A DNA stretch of 64,000 nucleotides from Pseudanabaena sp. BC1403 (GCF_002914585.1 NZ_PDDM01000008.1:124001-188000); one strand, 5' to 3'. Positions 51,901 through 60,590 are shown, counted from the first letter of the stretch. A program made the numbers and translations. Notes: generated by a model not told the origin, from the sequence alone.

Positions 51901-53970
51901 ATTGATCGAGCCATCTGGTCGTAAATGCCGTCCCTCTCCATTTTTTAGAAACTGAGAATCTGGAGAGGCATGTTCATGCAGGTAATTCAATTCTTCAAGA
52001 GCATGATTGAGATCGTCAGGATGCAAGGCATTCATCCACCCTCTGCCCAAAGCCGATTCCGCAGAGCGACCTGTCATTTCACACCATCGATGGTTCACGT
52101 AGGTGCAATTGAGCTGTTTATCAAATCGAAAGATTGCCACAGGTGCAGCAGCAGCCAAGGTTGAATACCGCCGTTCACTTTCTTGGAGTGCAATTTCTAC
52201 CTGTTTACGCGCTGTAATATCTGTATCGGAGCCAATCATGCGAATGGCTTGTCCTGTAGCATCTCGCAATGCCTGCCCCCGATCGGCAATCCAAATATAG
52301 GAGCCATCCTTGCAACGTGTCCGATATTCTAATTCACTAAATTCTGTCTCTCCTGCTAGATGGGCATTAAGTTGGGCAAGGGTGCGATCGTAGTCATCAG
52401 GGTGAACCCGACTCTCACATTCATCAACCGAATCACTAATCTCGTCCTCAGCAAATCCCCGCATCTCTTTCCAGCGAGTGGAATAAAACTTCTTATTCCC
52501 TATGATATCCCAATCCCAAATACCAGCATTCGATCCTTTGAGCGCCAATTGCCAGCGCTCTTCGCTCATTTGTAAAGCCGCAGTCCTTTCTTCAACTATA
52601 CTTTCTAGTGTTTGATTAAGTTGGGTTAGGGATTGAGTTGCCTGCTGGCGTTCGATCGCAATGCCTGCAATATTTGCTGCCTGAGCGATCCATTCTAGTT
52701 CTTGGGATTGGGGTACTTTTTTCTCGCGATAGTAAATGCCAAACACACCCAATAACGTCTGATCGCTGGCAAAAATCGGAATCGATGAGCAGGATTGTAA
52801 TCCATAGACTAGTGCAAAGGATTTGTAATCCTGCCACAAGGGATCATGGTCGATATCGGTAACAACAACTAACTCCCGCCGAAAAGCTGCTGTTCCACAG
52901 CTACCGACCCCTTCCGCGATCGGCAAACCATATATTGCCAGCGCATAGTCATGAGGCAGACTTGGTGCTGTCACTTCGCATAATCGACCATCTCGACAGA
53001 GCGTAATCGAACAAACTGAGCCTGACAGATAGGATTCCATCGTTTTGAGCAATATCTCGAAAATGTCCGACAATGGTTCAGCTTTAGCAATCCGTTCGAG
53101 AATCTTGTGCTGGCTGGCGAGAAGGGATTCGGCTAGCTTGCGATCGCTAATATCCGTTGCCGTGCCAATATAACCGATCTTTTGACCTTCGGCATCATAC
53201 TCCACAACCGCCTGTCCATAAACCCAAACTTCCGCTCCATCTGAACTTTGGATACTATATTCAAGGTGAAAAGGACAGTTTTCGCGCAAGGATAGCTCAA
53301 ATTCTTGATTAATGCGCTCCAAATTGTCAGGGGTATGTCCCTGAAACCAAAGTTGCCCGATGAGTTTGGCTGACTCAATCCCAATAATCTCGCAGTAGCG
53401 TTCATTAGCGTATGTACAAATCCCCTCTAGATCAGTATGAATAATACCTACAGGAGATGCTGCTACTAGGGACACATAGCGCTGTTCACTAGCCCGAAAC
53501 CTTGCTTCGGATTGTTGGCGGAATAAGTCCGTTTGTGGCTGTTCTTGTTCTTTTGCTTGTTGGAGAGCAATGGAACTTAATATTTGATGAAGACTGGAAT
53601 TACTGATCAGTCCTACCAAGCGATCGCTATCATCTACGACGGGTAAGTGGCTGACTTGAAGTTGCTCGAAGAGATTAAGCACAGTGCTCAGATCGTTTAA
53701 TGCTGATTCTCTTATGGTTACGGGCGGGTGTTTCAATACTTGTCGTAGCGTTAGATGCTCTACTGGAAGCTTCTGTACGGCTAGGCGCAACATGTCCCGT
53801 TCTGTTAAGAGTCCGACCACCTGTTCATGCTCTACAACGACAATACAATTTGCATGAGCCTCACTTATCCTACTCATAGCAGTCATTGCCTCAATCACCT
53901 TAGTGTCAGGTGAAGCGCAGGCTGGATTTCTCATCACTGCTATATTGATTGCTTCAGCAATGTATGCCAT
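48997..53970 (-). CDS. Hybrid histidine kinase with CBS pair, seven PAS and one GAF domain
   Basis: The 1657-residue soluble kinase starts with two CBS domains (about 5-135; GLLTERDMLRLAV, GLISNSSLHQIL). PAS1 is at about 160-285, GAF at 290-450 and PAS2-PAS7 at about 470-1235, each ending in a TDITDRK-like motif. The kinase core follows: HisKA with NMSHELRTPLNA near 1260, HATPase with NLLNNAVKF and DTGIGI, and a C-terminal receiver (IILMDIQMPIMDG). No chromophore Cys or membrane helix is seen, so ligand, redox or nucleotide sensing is likely. The HK-receiver half closely resembles that of the phytochrome kinase at 8757. Confidence 0.95.
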   Translation of the reverse strand: MAYIAEAINIAVMRNPACASPDTKVIEAMTAMSRISEAHANCIVVVEHEQVVGLLTERDMLRLAVQKLPVEHLTLRQVLKHPPVTIRESALNDLSTVLNLFEQLQVSHLPVVDDSDRLVGLISNSSLHQILSSIALQQAKEQEQPQTDLFRQQSEARFRASEQRYVSLVAASPVGIIHTDLEGICTYANERYCEIIGIESAKLIGQLWFQGHTPDNLERINQEFELSLRENCPFHLEYSIQSSDGAEVWVYGQAVVEYDAEGQKIGYIGTATDISDRKLAESLLASQHKILERIAKAEPLSDIFEILLKTMESYLSGSVCSITLCRDGRLCEVTAPSLPHDYALAIYGLPIAEGVGSCGTAAFRRELVVVTDIDHDPLWQDYKSFALVYGLQSCSSIPIFASDQTLLGVFGIYYREKKVPQSQELEWIAQAANIAGIAIERQQATQSLTQLNQTLESIVEERTAALQMSEERWQLALKGSNAGIWDWDIIGNKKFYSTRWKEMRGFAEDEISDSVDECESRVHPDDYDRTLAQLNAHLAGETEFSELEYRTRCKDGSYIWIADRGQALRDATGQAIRMIGSDTDITARKQVEIALQESERRYSTLAAAAPVAIFRFDKQLNCTYVNHRWCEMTGRSAESALGRGWMNALHPDDLNHALEELNYLHEHASPDSQFLKNGEGRHLRPDGSINWFYSQVVQEFDEAGNLIGYVGTLTDISDRKVAEQELILKQNHLQALLNNIPYIAWIKDEQSRFIAVNQPFAQSCGITVDEIVGKTDYDIWPADLAQAYRDDDAQVLQSFQRKVVEERVALADGTLGWIETTKTPFRDARQVLAGTVGIAVDITNRKTVELALRESERRYASLVAASPVAIFRFDTPMHCVYVNERWSALSGRPMEAALGYGWMEALHPDDSAQNIAEWAEYYTQTGDGDFDIRGSEARHLRLDGTTTWCYIQVAKEFDDDGNVIGYVGTLTDITERKTTEIALQESETKFKRITESVPGMIYRYVLHPDGSDECTYVSPQVRQFFELEPDIVLQSVSHLWERVHPDDMPITLEEVKVSAESLKPFFIEERLILPQAGLKWVQIMARPERHKNGDTVWDGVVLDITDRKKLEQEQTKLTAILEATPDYIGMIDAQGEILWHNKQLRKLRPEIGDPKDHRIVTDCHPDWVNKIISEQALPVAIQEGSWSGELALLDGKGGEIPVSQVIIAHKSADGIVENFSTIMRDISDRKQAEFQLQRAYEELIRATRLKDEFLANMSHELRTPLNAILGMSEALQELIFGSLNDKQIRLIKTIEDSGNHLLSLINDILDVAKIESGQIDLDLQPADISALCNYSMAFIKQQALKKRIQIRANIPPQLPKLLIDERRILQVLINLLNNAVKFTPDGGCITLEASHHQQNEELESLGLRDITNEHHNQIAHEQSSAILQTRSYIKIAITDTGIGIAPEDMARLFKPFIQIDSALNRQYTGTGLGLTLVKQITELHGGVVNLTSEVGVGSCFSIELPCEPVSSIPEITSTSEQSNQPYSSIPDKAEVSHLILLAEDHEANISTIVGYLEIYGYRFIIANNGLEAIALAQAEHPDIILMDIQMPIMDGIEAIQQIRQDSQFQNTPIIALTALAMNGDEERCLSAGATSYLSKPVKLRQLNELIRQLIGAS

Positions 53971-54139
53971 AGGATATGGAAACTTAGTTCAATGTTTTTA
54001 GTATTTTTTATTCATTATTACACACTGAATGTCAAGGAGGTAAGTTTCTCATCTGTCCCCTCAAGCTCCAGAACAGCCTAATATTTCTGGCTAATGCATA
54101 TTGTCTGGAAAGCTTGTGTATAAACGAGAAATGACTATA

Positions 54140-54234
54140 ATAGGACTTAAGCAAAAGAACGAGACGTAGGGGCAATTCATGAATTGCCCCTACAGTAAAA
54201 TGAGGCTTTCAGGGCATTTTTGCGTAAGTCCTAT
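54140..54234. repeat. 95-bp MITE-like element in the gap 53971-54285
   Basis: Its ends ATAGGACTTAAGCAAA (54140-54155) and the inverse TTTGCGTAAGTCCTAT (54219-54234) differ at one position. The interior holds the palindrome AGGGGCAATTCATGAATTGCCCCT. The flanks are TA-rich, consistent with TA target duplication. The ATAGGACTTACGCA type end is common to cyanobacterial small elements. Nothing else is evident in this gap except the 49-bp block at 54271. Confidence 0.75.
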
Positions 54235-54270
54235 ATAAGTAAAAATGCTGGGATTGTGGGAATTTAGGTT

Positions 54271-54319
54271 GCGATCGCCTAACAATTATTTGTCTTTGCG
54301 GCGGGACGCATCCTGAAAG
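54271..54319. repeat. 49-bp block shared with the 162-bp repeat, overlapping the nitF 3' end
   Basis: GCGATCGCCTAACAATTATT through ATCCTGAAAG matches 46218-46266 at about 44 of 49 positions. The nitF stop is at 54286, so the last 11 or so NitF codons (FQDASRRKDK) lie inside this repeat. Confidence 0.7.
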
Positions 54320-55269
54320 GAATCGCTAAACCCCGTTAAAGATTGCTGAGAGAAGTCCCAGAATAGAGTTGACTCACCTTGCGATCGCAAGATCACTTCT
54401 GCATTAGCTTGAATCTCCCCGACTACTGCACAAGCCAAATCTTGAGCATGAAAAAGAACTTGAACTGCTTCTACATTTTTAGGGCGCACGCTCAATAAAA
54501 ATCCATAGCTAGGGAACGAAATCAGCCAACGCTCAAAGAGTACATTCTCAGGACAAGGAATCCGATCTAGATCTAGAATTGCGCCACAATTGGAAGTTTC
54601 TGTGAGCATTAGTAAAGTGCCGATAATGCCGCCCATACTGATGTCTTTAGCAGTGTCACATAATTCTGATTTGGCTAAACAAGGCAAAATTGAGAGATTC
54701 TCGCGTAGTTGCTGCGGATCGGCTTTAGTTGCCGCATTCCAAAAGGGATAGTCGGGATGAAATTGACCGCGCATATCGATCGCAGCCAACAATACATCAT
54801 TAGGCTGAGCGTTAAAACTGGTGAGCAACTTTTGAGCGCGTCCCAGAATCGCCACTGACAAGGCATTGTAGGGACTGCGGCAATTAGTATGACCGCCGAC
54901 AATCGGTACTTGATAGGCAATAGCCGCCGCTTTCATTCCTGCTAATAATTCTGAAATAGAGTCGGTCGATTGACTCCACAGAGTATCGACAACTGCGATC
55001 GGCTCACCCCCCATCGAGTAAATATCGCTGACATTAACCATCACCGAACACCAACCCGCAAACCAAGGATCAGTCTCGATTAATTGCGGTAACATGCCCT
55101 CGGCAGCCAGTAACAAATAGCTATCACGATCTGGAATCGCTGCACAGTCATCGCCTAACAGAATTGACTCATTCCATTGCTCACCTAAACCTCTTGCCGT
55201 AATTTGAATATCCTGCTTATGCAAGATACCCATAGACTGCCTGAGCTTAGCTGCGAGTTCCGCTAGCAT
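54286..55269 (-). CDS. nitF: AIR-synthase-related protein of the Nit1C cluster
   Basis: The 327-residue protein belongs to the PurM/SelD-like ATP-binding superfamily as found in Nit1C clusters (the Sll0787 type). An N-terminal LLGDDCAAIPDR matches the AIRS D-D motif, then VMVNVSDIYSMGGEPIAVVD and IVGGHTNCRSPY, KDISMGGIIGTLLML near 210, and a C-terminal SYGFLLSVRP. The reaction in this pathway is unknown. Its ATG follows the nitE stop without a gap. The last residues are encoded by a dispersed repeat, so the C-terminus may be non-native. Confidence 0.9.
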   Translation of the reverse strand: MLAELAAKLRQSMGILHKQDIQITARGLGEQWNESILLGDDCAAIPDRDSYLLLAAEGMLPQLIETDPWFAGWCSVMVNVSDIYSMGGEPIAVVDTLWSQSTDSISELLAGMKAAAIAYQVPIVGGHTNCRSPYNALSVAILGRAQKLLTSFNAQPNDVLLAAIDMRGQFHPDYPFWNAATKADPQQLRENLSILPCLAKSELCDTAKDISMGGIIGTLLMLTETSNCGAILDLDRIPCPENVLFERWLISFPSYGFLLSVRPKNVEAVQVLFHAQDLACAVVGEIQANAEVILRSQGESTLFWDFSQQSLTGFSDSFQDASRRKDK

Positions 55270-55776
55270 CTATGAAGCCTCTCGGATTTGAGATGGAAAT
55301 GCAGGTCGGATTTCATCACTTGGTGGATAGAAATTAAGGTCAGCTTCCATAAAGTGATGGGGGCGATCGCAGATTGTCATTTCCTTTAGAGATTCCCAAT
55401 GTAGACGTTGGAAGAATCGCACATTCTGAATTTGGACTGTGGCGAAAAAGCGATCGCAGCCCCATGTGTTCGCGGTAGTCACTGCTTTGTAAATCAAGCC
55501 TTTGCCAATTTGCCAACCCCGTCGATAGTCTTTATGAGTGCCTAATCTGCCGCCATACCAAATGCCTTTTTCGGTTTCATAGATGCGGACAACGCCCACA
55601 ACTTGATTATTCTCAGGGTTAATTGCCACAATCGGATAGGCGATCGCATCGATGTCATCAACATCATTCTCTTCAAATACATATTGTTCTTCGACAAAGA
55701 TTGCTTTGCGAAGTTCAAAGTATGCGTCGATTTCTTGAGGTGTGGATGCGAGTTTGAAAATGTAATCGGAAGTCAT
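55270..55776 (-). CDS. nitE: GNAT acetyltransferase of the Nit1C cluster
   Basis: A protein of about 168 residues of the MSMEG_0567/Sll0786 type. It begins MTSDYIFKLASTPQEIDAYF, has VGVVRIYETEKGIWYGGRLG, the acetyl-CoA loop RRGWQIGKGLIYKAV and FFATVQIQNVRFFQRL. The ATG at 55776 is chosen because the longer frame to 55869 runs into repeat DNA. It is directly upstream of nitF and separated from nitD by a 310-bp repeat-filled gap. Confidence 0.9.
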   Translation of the reverse strand: MTSDYIFKLASTPQEIDAYFELRKAIFVEEQYVFEENDVDDIDAIAYPIVAINPENNQVVGVVRIYETEKGIWYGGRLGTHKDYRRGWQIGKGLIYKAVTTANTWGCDRFFATVQIQNVRFFQRLHWESLKEMTICDRPHHFMEADLNFYPPSDEIRPAFPSQIREAS

Positions 55777-55803
55777 GATAATTGTCCCTAAGTTTAATAT
55801 TCT

Positions 55804-56080
55804 GCCCTCATCTCCCAGCCCCTTCTCCCGATGGAGAAGGGGAGTAAGTATACACAAGTCGCCCTGCACTCAAGTGTGGGCTAAAAGCTAAAGTCGGTTG
55901 AAACCGACTGAAGAAATTCGACACGTTGAAATGGGTTGCTTAGAAATTATTCTTTAGTCCACTTCAGTGGACTTCAGCTCTTAGCCCGCACTTGAGTGCA
56001 GGGCTTCCGTGATGTATACAGATAATCCAAACTTGTGTGTACAAGGTAGCCCTCTGGGAGAGGGGCAAGGGGGGAGGGTC
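55804..56080. repeat. Nested repeat elements between nitD and nitE
   Basis: The inner element 55862-56003 has arms CCCTGCACTCAAGTG(T/C)GGGC (23 bp, 22 matching) and two internal hairpins (AGTCGGTTGAAACCGACT and AGTCCACTTCAGTGGACT). It is flanked by TACACAAGT / ACTTGTGTGTA. Outside are C-rich and G-rich halves (CAGCCCCTTCTCCC at left, GGGAGAGGGGC at right) typical of a second cyanobacterial MITE. This fills the whole 55777-56086 gap. Confidence 0.75.
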
Positions 56081-56086
56081 TTATTC

Positions 56087-57196
56087 TTATTCAAAAAGAG
56101 AAAGTGCTGAACAAGCGCCACATTTTGCGCATCCTGCTTTGATATCGGCTGAAGACATATGCGATCGCCTTAGTAATGCGCCCACCTGCTCATAAACCGC
56201 AAACATAAATTCGGTTGTTGGTGCAGGATGATTAGCTAAGGGTGTGCCGCTAATCGGGACAAAGGGAACCACAAAGGGATAAACGCCGATGTTAATTAGG
56301 CGATCGCAGGTTTCCACCAGAGTTTCTAAACTATCGCCTAGCCCAGCCAAGAGATAGGTGCTGACCTGTCCCCAACCAAATACTTTCACGGCAGCAGCGA
56401 AAGCTTCAAAATAATATTCAAGGGGGACGCTGGCTTTTCCCGCCATAATTTTGGCGCGAATTTTTGGGTCAGCAGCTTCCAGATGCATTCCTAACGTGTC
56501 AACACCAGCGGCTTTCATACGTTCAAACCAGATAAAATCATCGGGAGGTTCGCATTGGACTTGAATCGGAATATCCACTTTTGCCTTAATCGCTTTTGCA
56601 CATTCCGTTAAATAAGCAGCACCGCGATCGCTAGTATTTGGTGTGCCTGTGGTCATCACCATATTTTTGACACCATCCAGCCGCACAGCAGCTTCCGCAA
56701 CTTCCGCGAGTTGCGCAGGAGTTTTCCGAGATATGGTACGCCCTGCTTCCAGAGATTGCCCGATCGCACAGAATTGGCAGGAAGTATCGGTATTGTTATA
56801 GCGCATACAGGTTTGCAAAACCGTTGTAGCTAGTACATCATGGCTATGCAAGAGGGCGATTTTCCAATAGGGAATCCCATCGCTGGTGGCGAGGTTATAG
56901 AAACTAGGTGATTTCGGGAAAGAAATGGGCGCGATCGCAGTTTTGCCCGATTCCAAGATCATCTCATTAGTTTCGGCGTTGATTTCCACAGTGTAAGGAG
57001 AACTTGCTGCCGAACTGTTGAAAACTGGAACCATTACCGTCGTACCATCAATAGCGATCGCCTTGTGATCCGACGGGCCAGCACCACCTTTTCGACCATT
57101 CGCTCCCATTTGGCGATCGCTTTCGCGATCATTTTGGCGATCGACTAGTTGCAAACCCTTAGTTTGTAATTCGGTAATCAGTTGTTGCTTATTCAT
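56087..57196 (-). CDS. nitD: Radical SAM protein of the Nit1C cluster
   Basis: A protein of about 369 residues of the MSMEG_0568/Sll0785 family. It has a radical SAM cluster motif with wide first spacing, [14 protein letters not shown] (CX9CX2C), then [41 protein letters not shown], and a C-terminal Cys triad (GCAKCGAC) that may bind another cluster. The ATG at 57196 overlaps the nitC stop by 8 bases; the earlier frame start at 57253 lies deep in nitC. The substrate is unknown. Confidence 0.93.
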   Translation of the reverse strand: MNKQQLITELQTKGLQLVDRQNDRESDRQMGANGRKGGAGPSDHKAIAIDGTTVMVPVFNSSAASSPYTVEINAETNEMILESGKTAIAPISFPKSPSFYNLATSDGIPYWKIALLHSHDVLATTVLQTCMRYNNTDTSCQFCAIGQSLEAGRTISRKTPAQLAEVAEAAVRLDGVKNMVMTTGTPNTSDRGAAYLTECAKAIKAKVDIPIQVQCEPPDDFIWFERMKAAGVDTLGMHLEAADPKIRAKIMAGKASVPLEYYFEAFAAAVKVFGWGQVSTYLLAGLGDSLETLVETCDRLINIGVYPFVVPFVPISGTPLANHPAPTTEFMFAVYEQVGALLRRSHMSSADIKAGCAKCGACSALSLFE

Positions 57197-58151
57197 TAAG
57201 GGTGACGCTCTCATCGAAATTTGCGATCTGAAATCCTGAATATGGTTCAGCATTTAAATGAGCTTGGAGCAGGTCTGGACGCGCATAATGTCCAACTGAG
57301 TCCATCATGCGTTTCCGCTTGGTGATCAGCGAGAAATCTAGATCTGCGATCGCCATACCTTCGCCTTCCGTAATTGGTGGACAGAGATGATTTCCCTCTG
57401 GCCCAATGATAGCGGTGTTGCAACCACCACTGAGAGCTTTTTGGAGTTTCTCGTCGGTTGTGATTTGCGCAACTTGATCTGCCGAAAGCCAACCAGTAGC
57501 ATTTATCACAAAGCATCCAGACTCCAGCGCGTGATGGCGGATCGTGACTTCAATTTGGTCAGCAAATATTTGACCAACCAATGATCCTGGGAACTGAGCG
57601 CAGTGGATCTGCTCATGCTGAGACATCAACGCAAATCTCGCCAAAGGATTGTAATGTTCCCAACAAGCAAGAGCGCCCACTTTCCCAACCGCAGTATCCA
57701 CTACCTTCAAACCTGCGCCATCTCCCTGTCCCCATACCATCCGCTCATGATAGGTCGGCGTGATTTTACGGCGCTTCAATAATAGTGAGCCATCAGCATC
57801 GAAAATTAATTGTGCGTTATAGAGAGAACCTCCGTCCCGCTCATTTACACCCAATACAACAACGATGCCATGCGATCGCGCTGCTTGACTAACCGCATCC
57901 GTCACAGGACTAGGAACCACCACGGCTTCGTCATAAAGTCGCATATGTTCTTTTCCCATCATTACTGGTGGCTGCACGAAGGAAAAGTAGGGATAGTAGG
58001 GAACGAAGGTCTCAGGGAAGACGACGATCTGAGCACCTTCTTTAGCGGCGTTTGCGATCGCTTGCAAGACCTTCTCAGTCGTGCCATCGCGACTAAACAG
58101 CACAGGACTGATTTGGACAGCGGCAGCTCTAACTTTGCGTGAGTAATCCAC
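57189..58151 (-). CDS. nitC: Nitrilase of the Nit1C cluster
   Basis: A 320-residue C-N hydrolase with the catalytic triad Glu47 ([12 protein letters not shown]), Lys129 ([13 protein letters not shown]) and Cys163 ([10 protein letters not shown]), which are nitrilase-type rather than amidase-type. It is 14 bp downstream of nitB. Nit1C nitrilases have been linked to cyanide use in pseudomonads and to nitrogen-related PHB metabolism in Synechocystis; the substrate in this organism is not known. Confidence 0.96.
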   Translation of the reverse strand: MDYSRKVRAAAVQISPVLFSRDGTTEKVLQAIANAAKEGAQIVVFPETFVPYYPYFSFVQPPVMMGKEHMRLYDEAVVVPSPVTDAVSQAARSHGIVVVLGVNERDGGSLYNAQLIFDADGSLLLKRRKITPTYHERMVWGQGDGAGLKVVDTAVGKVGALACWEHYNPLARFALMSQHEQIHCAQFPGSLVGQIFADQIEVTIRHHALESGCFVINATGWLSADQVAQITTDEKLQKALSGGCNTAIIGPEGNHLCPPITEGEGMAIADLDFSLITKRKRMMDSVGHYARPDLLQAHLNAEPYSGFQIANFDESVTLNE

Positions 58152-58165
58152 GATTTATCTAGTTC

Positions 58166-58648
58166 CTAGAGAGTCCAAGTATCAAGAATGAAGGCGTTAT
58201 CTTTACGATGTAAAAGAATGATATCCAATACATCCAGAGGACTAATCGGACGAATACCAGGAATCAGCGAAGGTTCGCCATGTCCATAGAGAGCTTGCAA
58301 TGCAAAGCGACAAGCATAGACTTTGCCACCTTCAGACATGAACTTAGTGATTTGATCATTGAAATTCTGATGTCCTGGGAAAGCTGCGTCGCCTAGTTTG
58401 GGGAAGCCGCGCTGTACGCCGAGAGTCACCCCAGGGCCATAAAGCAAAATCGAAGTTTCAAAACCTTTACGAAGTAATCGTGTTGCTTGCAGGAGGTTTA
58501 CAAAACCGATTGAACCTTCAAAAGCTACTGTATGGAATGTGACTAGGGCTTTCTCCCCTGGTTCAGCTTTGACATCTTCAAATACTTTCTCTTCATAGTT
58601 CACAAAGAAATCGCCAGTCTGATGGGCAGGAGTAGTTACTTCAGGCAT
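58166..58648 (-). CDS. nitB: MSMEG_0572/Sll0783-family protein of the Nit1C cluster
   Basis: A 160-residue protein ([40 protein letters not shown] then [18 protein letters not shown], and [20 protein letters not shown]). It resembles the DsrE/DsrF-like fold with a single conserved Cys near residue 113. This is the marker gene of Nit1C clusters; in Synechocystis its loss affects PHB formation during nitrogen starvation. It is the first gene of the nitBCD run. AAAGGAAACAA precedes the ATG. Confidence 0.93.
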   Translation of the reverse strand: MPEVTTPAHQTGDFFVNYEEKVFEDVKAEPGEKALVTFHTVAFEGSIGFVNLLQATRLLRKGFETSILLYGPGVTLGVQRGFPKLGDAAFPGHQNFNDQITKFMSEGGKVYACRFALQALYGHGEPSLIPGIRPISPLDVLDIILLHRKDNAFILDTWTL

Positions 58649-58768
58649 TGTTGTTTCCTTTAAGGTAAATGTTTAAGAAGCTAATAGCTATTAGCTTTAA
58701 AATTTGAAGTTCAAAATTTCTTTAAGAAACCATGTAAGAATTACTTTCTGCGATCAAAAGTTCTAAGA

Positions 58769-58845
58769 GATCCCCCTCAATCCCCCTTAAAAAGGGGGAG
58801 GAATTAAATTCTCCCCCCTTTTTAAGGGGGGCTGGGGGGGATCTA
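58769..58845. repeat. 77-bp MITE-like palindrome upstream of nitB
   Basis: AGATCCCCCTCAATCCCCCT at the left pairs with the G-rich right end GGGCTGGGGGGGATCT, and an internal AAAAAGGGGGAGGAATT / AATTCTCCCCCCTTTTT hairpin is present. This CCCCC/GGGGG element type is widespread in cyanobacteria. The rest of the 58649-59083 gap is AT-rich, with a short hairpin GCTAATAGCTATTAGC (58680-58695). Confidence 0.8.
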
Positions 58846-59060
58846 TACAATTCCCAAATAGTTTCTGATGTTTAATCTGAACAAGTGCTAGCAAAGCTAA
58901 AAGCCAAGAACTAAAAGCTTATATCTAACTAAGAACTTGAAGCCAGATTAGTTGTTAGACAAGGTTCTATTTTGTATCTCTAGCTACGAAAAAGAGAACT
59001 CTATCTTTATCGACAGGAAGGCGATCGCTTTATTTATGAAATTATCAAAATGCGATCGCT

Positions 59061-59084
59061 TACCTATCGATTTCGATAGGTAGT
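59061..59084 (-). terminator. Hairpin at the 3' end of nitH
   Basis: CTACCTATCGA and TCGATAGGTA arms around a short loop, directly at the nitH stop. It lacks a long T-tract, so it is a weak or factor-assisted terminator. Confidence 0.5.
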
Positions 59085-60364
59085 CATGAACCGAGCAAAA
59101 ACTCGTTTACTACAGTCCAATCGCTCACATGGGAAACCTTGCGTCGCGCCATGATGTAATCAGCGAGATAAGTAGCATCTCTAGCAACTCCAGAGAATCT
59201 ACCCGAACCCCATGTATAGAGCCAAGGTAATCCCAAAAAGTATAGCCCTTTGATATCCGTCACACCGCGATCGTGACAGGGGTAACCCTTGCCATCAAAT
59301 ACGGGAATCTCGATCCAACTAAAGTCAGACTGAAAGCCTGTACACCAGATCACGGTTGTAATATTCGCCTCAGCCAAATCTAGATCGGGAATATCCATTG
59401 CTGGTTGCCAGACGGGTTGATAGGGAGGCTCAAGGGGTGCATCAAGATTATTTTTAGCAATAAAATTATCAATCGTTTTCTTAATACTCTCGGAAACTGC
59501 ATCTGCACCATCAAGATTTTGCTTGAGGTCATTGAAAAATTCCAATTTATTGCTAGCAATATTTTTCAACCTGCCGTGGAGTTGCATTCCTTCTAAAGCA
59601 AAACGCCGTAAATCAATCTCGCGACCACCATCGCGACCTGTGAGATAGTGGTTAGCTTTGCTCCGTACCTTCTCTTTTTGGGGATGCTGATCAATCGATA
59701 GGTCATAATATCCCATCAGATCCAGCCATTCCACCGCATCCTTACCGCGATAACGACGGGGCGATCGCGGCGCACTACCAACACATAGATGCACTTTGCG
59801 CCCTGCCAGATGTAAATCTTCGGCAATTTGGCATCCCGATTGACCAGTACCTATTACCAAAACAGCGCCATCGGGAAGAGATTCAGGATTTTTGTACTTT
59901 GAAGAATGAACCTGCAAAATATGGTCTGGCAAGCGCTCCGAGATTTTAGGAATCTTGGGCTGATGGTATGCACCTGCGGCCACGACAACCTGATCGGCAG
60001 TGTAATCACCAATGCTCGTAGCTACTTCAAAGATACCGCGATCGCCTCGTCGCAAATTTAGCACTTCCACGCCTTCCTTAATCGGTGGATTAAAGGATCG
60101 CGCATAATTTTCAATATAAGCAACGATTTCATCTTTTTTGATAAAACCTTCTGGCTCCTTACCTTTATAGGGATATCCAGGAAGCTGACATTGCCAATTT
60201 GGAGTTACCAAACAAAAGGAATCCCAGCGCTGCGATCGCCATGCATTCGCAATTTGATTTTTCTCAAAAACTATATGGTCTAAGTCTCTTTCCTTTAAGC
60301 AATAGCTCATGGATAGACCCGCCTGACCACCGCCAACAATTACAACGGGATAGTGATTTGTCAT
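59084..60364 (-). CDS. nitH: FAD/NAD(P)-binding monooxygenase-like protein of the Nit1C cluster
   Basis: The 426-residue flavoprotein is of the MSMEG_0569 type. It has an FAD Rossmann motif VVIVGGGQAGLSMSYCL at the N-terminus, a NADPH motif VLVIGTGQSGCQIAEDL near 170, and WCTGFQSDFSWI and FLGLPWLYTWGSGRF near the C-terminus, as in flavin-containing monooxygenase relatives. It is on the same strand, 435 bp upstream of nitB and separated by a MITE, whereas in typical Nit1C clusters nitH comes last. nitG is not seen in the window. Confidence 0.92.
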   Translation of the reverse strand: MTNHYPVVIVGGGQAGLSMSYCLKERDLDHIVFEKNQIANAWRSQRWDSFCLVTPNWQCQLPGYPYKGKEPEGFIKKDEIVAYIENYARSFNPPIKEGVEVLNLRRGDRGIFEVATSIGDYTADQVVVAAGAYHQPKIPKISERLPDHILQVHSSKYKNPESLPDGAVLVIGTGQSGCQIAEDLHLAGRKVHLCVGSAPRSPRRYRGKDAVEWLDLMGYYDLSIDQHPQKEKVRSKANHYLTGRDGGREIDLRRFALEGMQLHGRLKNIASNKLEFFNDLKQNLDGADAVSESIKKTIDNFIAKNNLDAPLEPPYQPVWQPAMDIPDLDLAEANITTVIWCTGFQSDFSWIEIPVFDGKGYPCHDRGVTDIKGLYFLGLPWLYTWGSGRFSGVARDATYLADYIMARRKVSHVSDWTVVNEFLLGS

Positions 60365-60522
60365 TGGCTAACTTCTTAATCATTGCTTAGAATGATTTGA
60401 GATTAAGTGCTAGTCAAACTGTGATTTTGTATTCCTAACTACGGAATCTCTAAGTCTATCGATAACGTTAGGGATAGAAAATAGATCCATGATTTTGGTG
60501 CGATCGCAAATTAAACTTCTAG

Positions 60523-60590
60523 CTAAAAGTAGAGGCAGCGCGAAAGCGCCATCTCTACTTTTAGGCTTTTATGAGGGCGCTTTGCGCCCT
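60523..60590. terminator. Two consecutive hairpins upstream of the 60665 gene
   Basis: The first (60523-60564) has 19-base, slightly mismatched arms CTAAAAGTAGAGGCAGCGC; the second (60574-60590) has arms AGGGCG/CGCCCT with loop CTTTG, followed by TTTCTAGTTTT. They fill the gap between nitH and the disordered-protein gene, which otherwise shows nothing. Confidence 0.6.

Noticed and set aside
58649-58760. NtcA-type site (GTA-N8-TAC) upstream of nitB
   Set aside because: GTAAGAATTAC at about 58734 has only five bases between GTA and TAC, so it does not fit the NtcA consensus.
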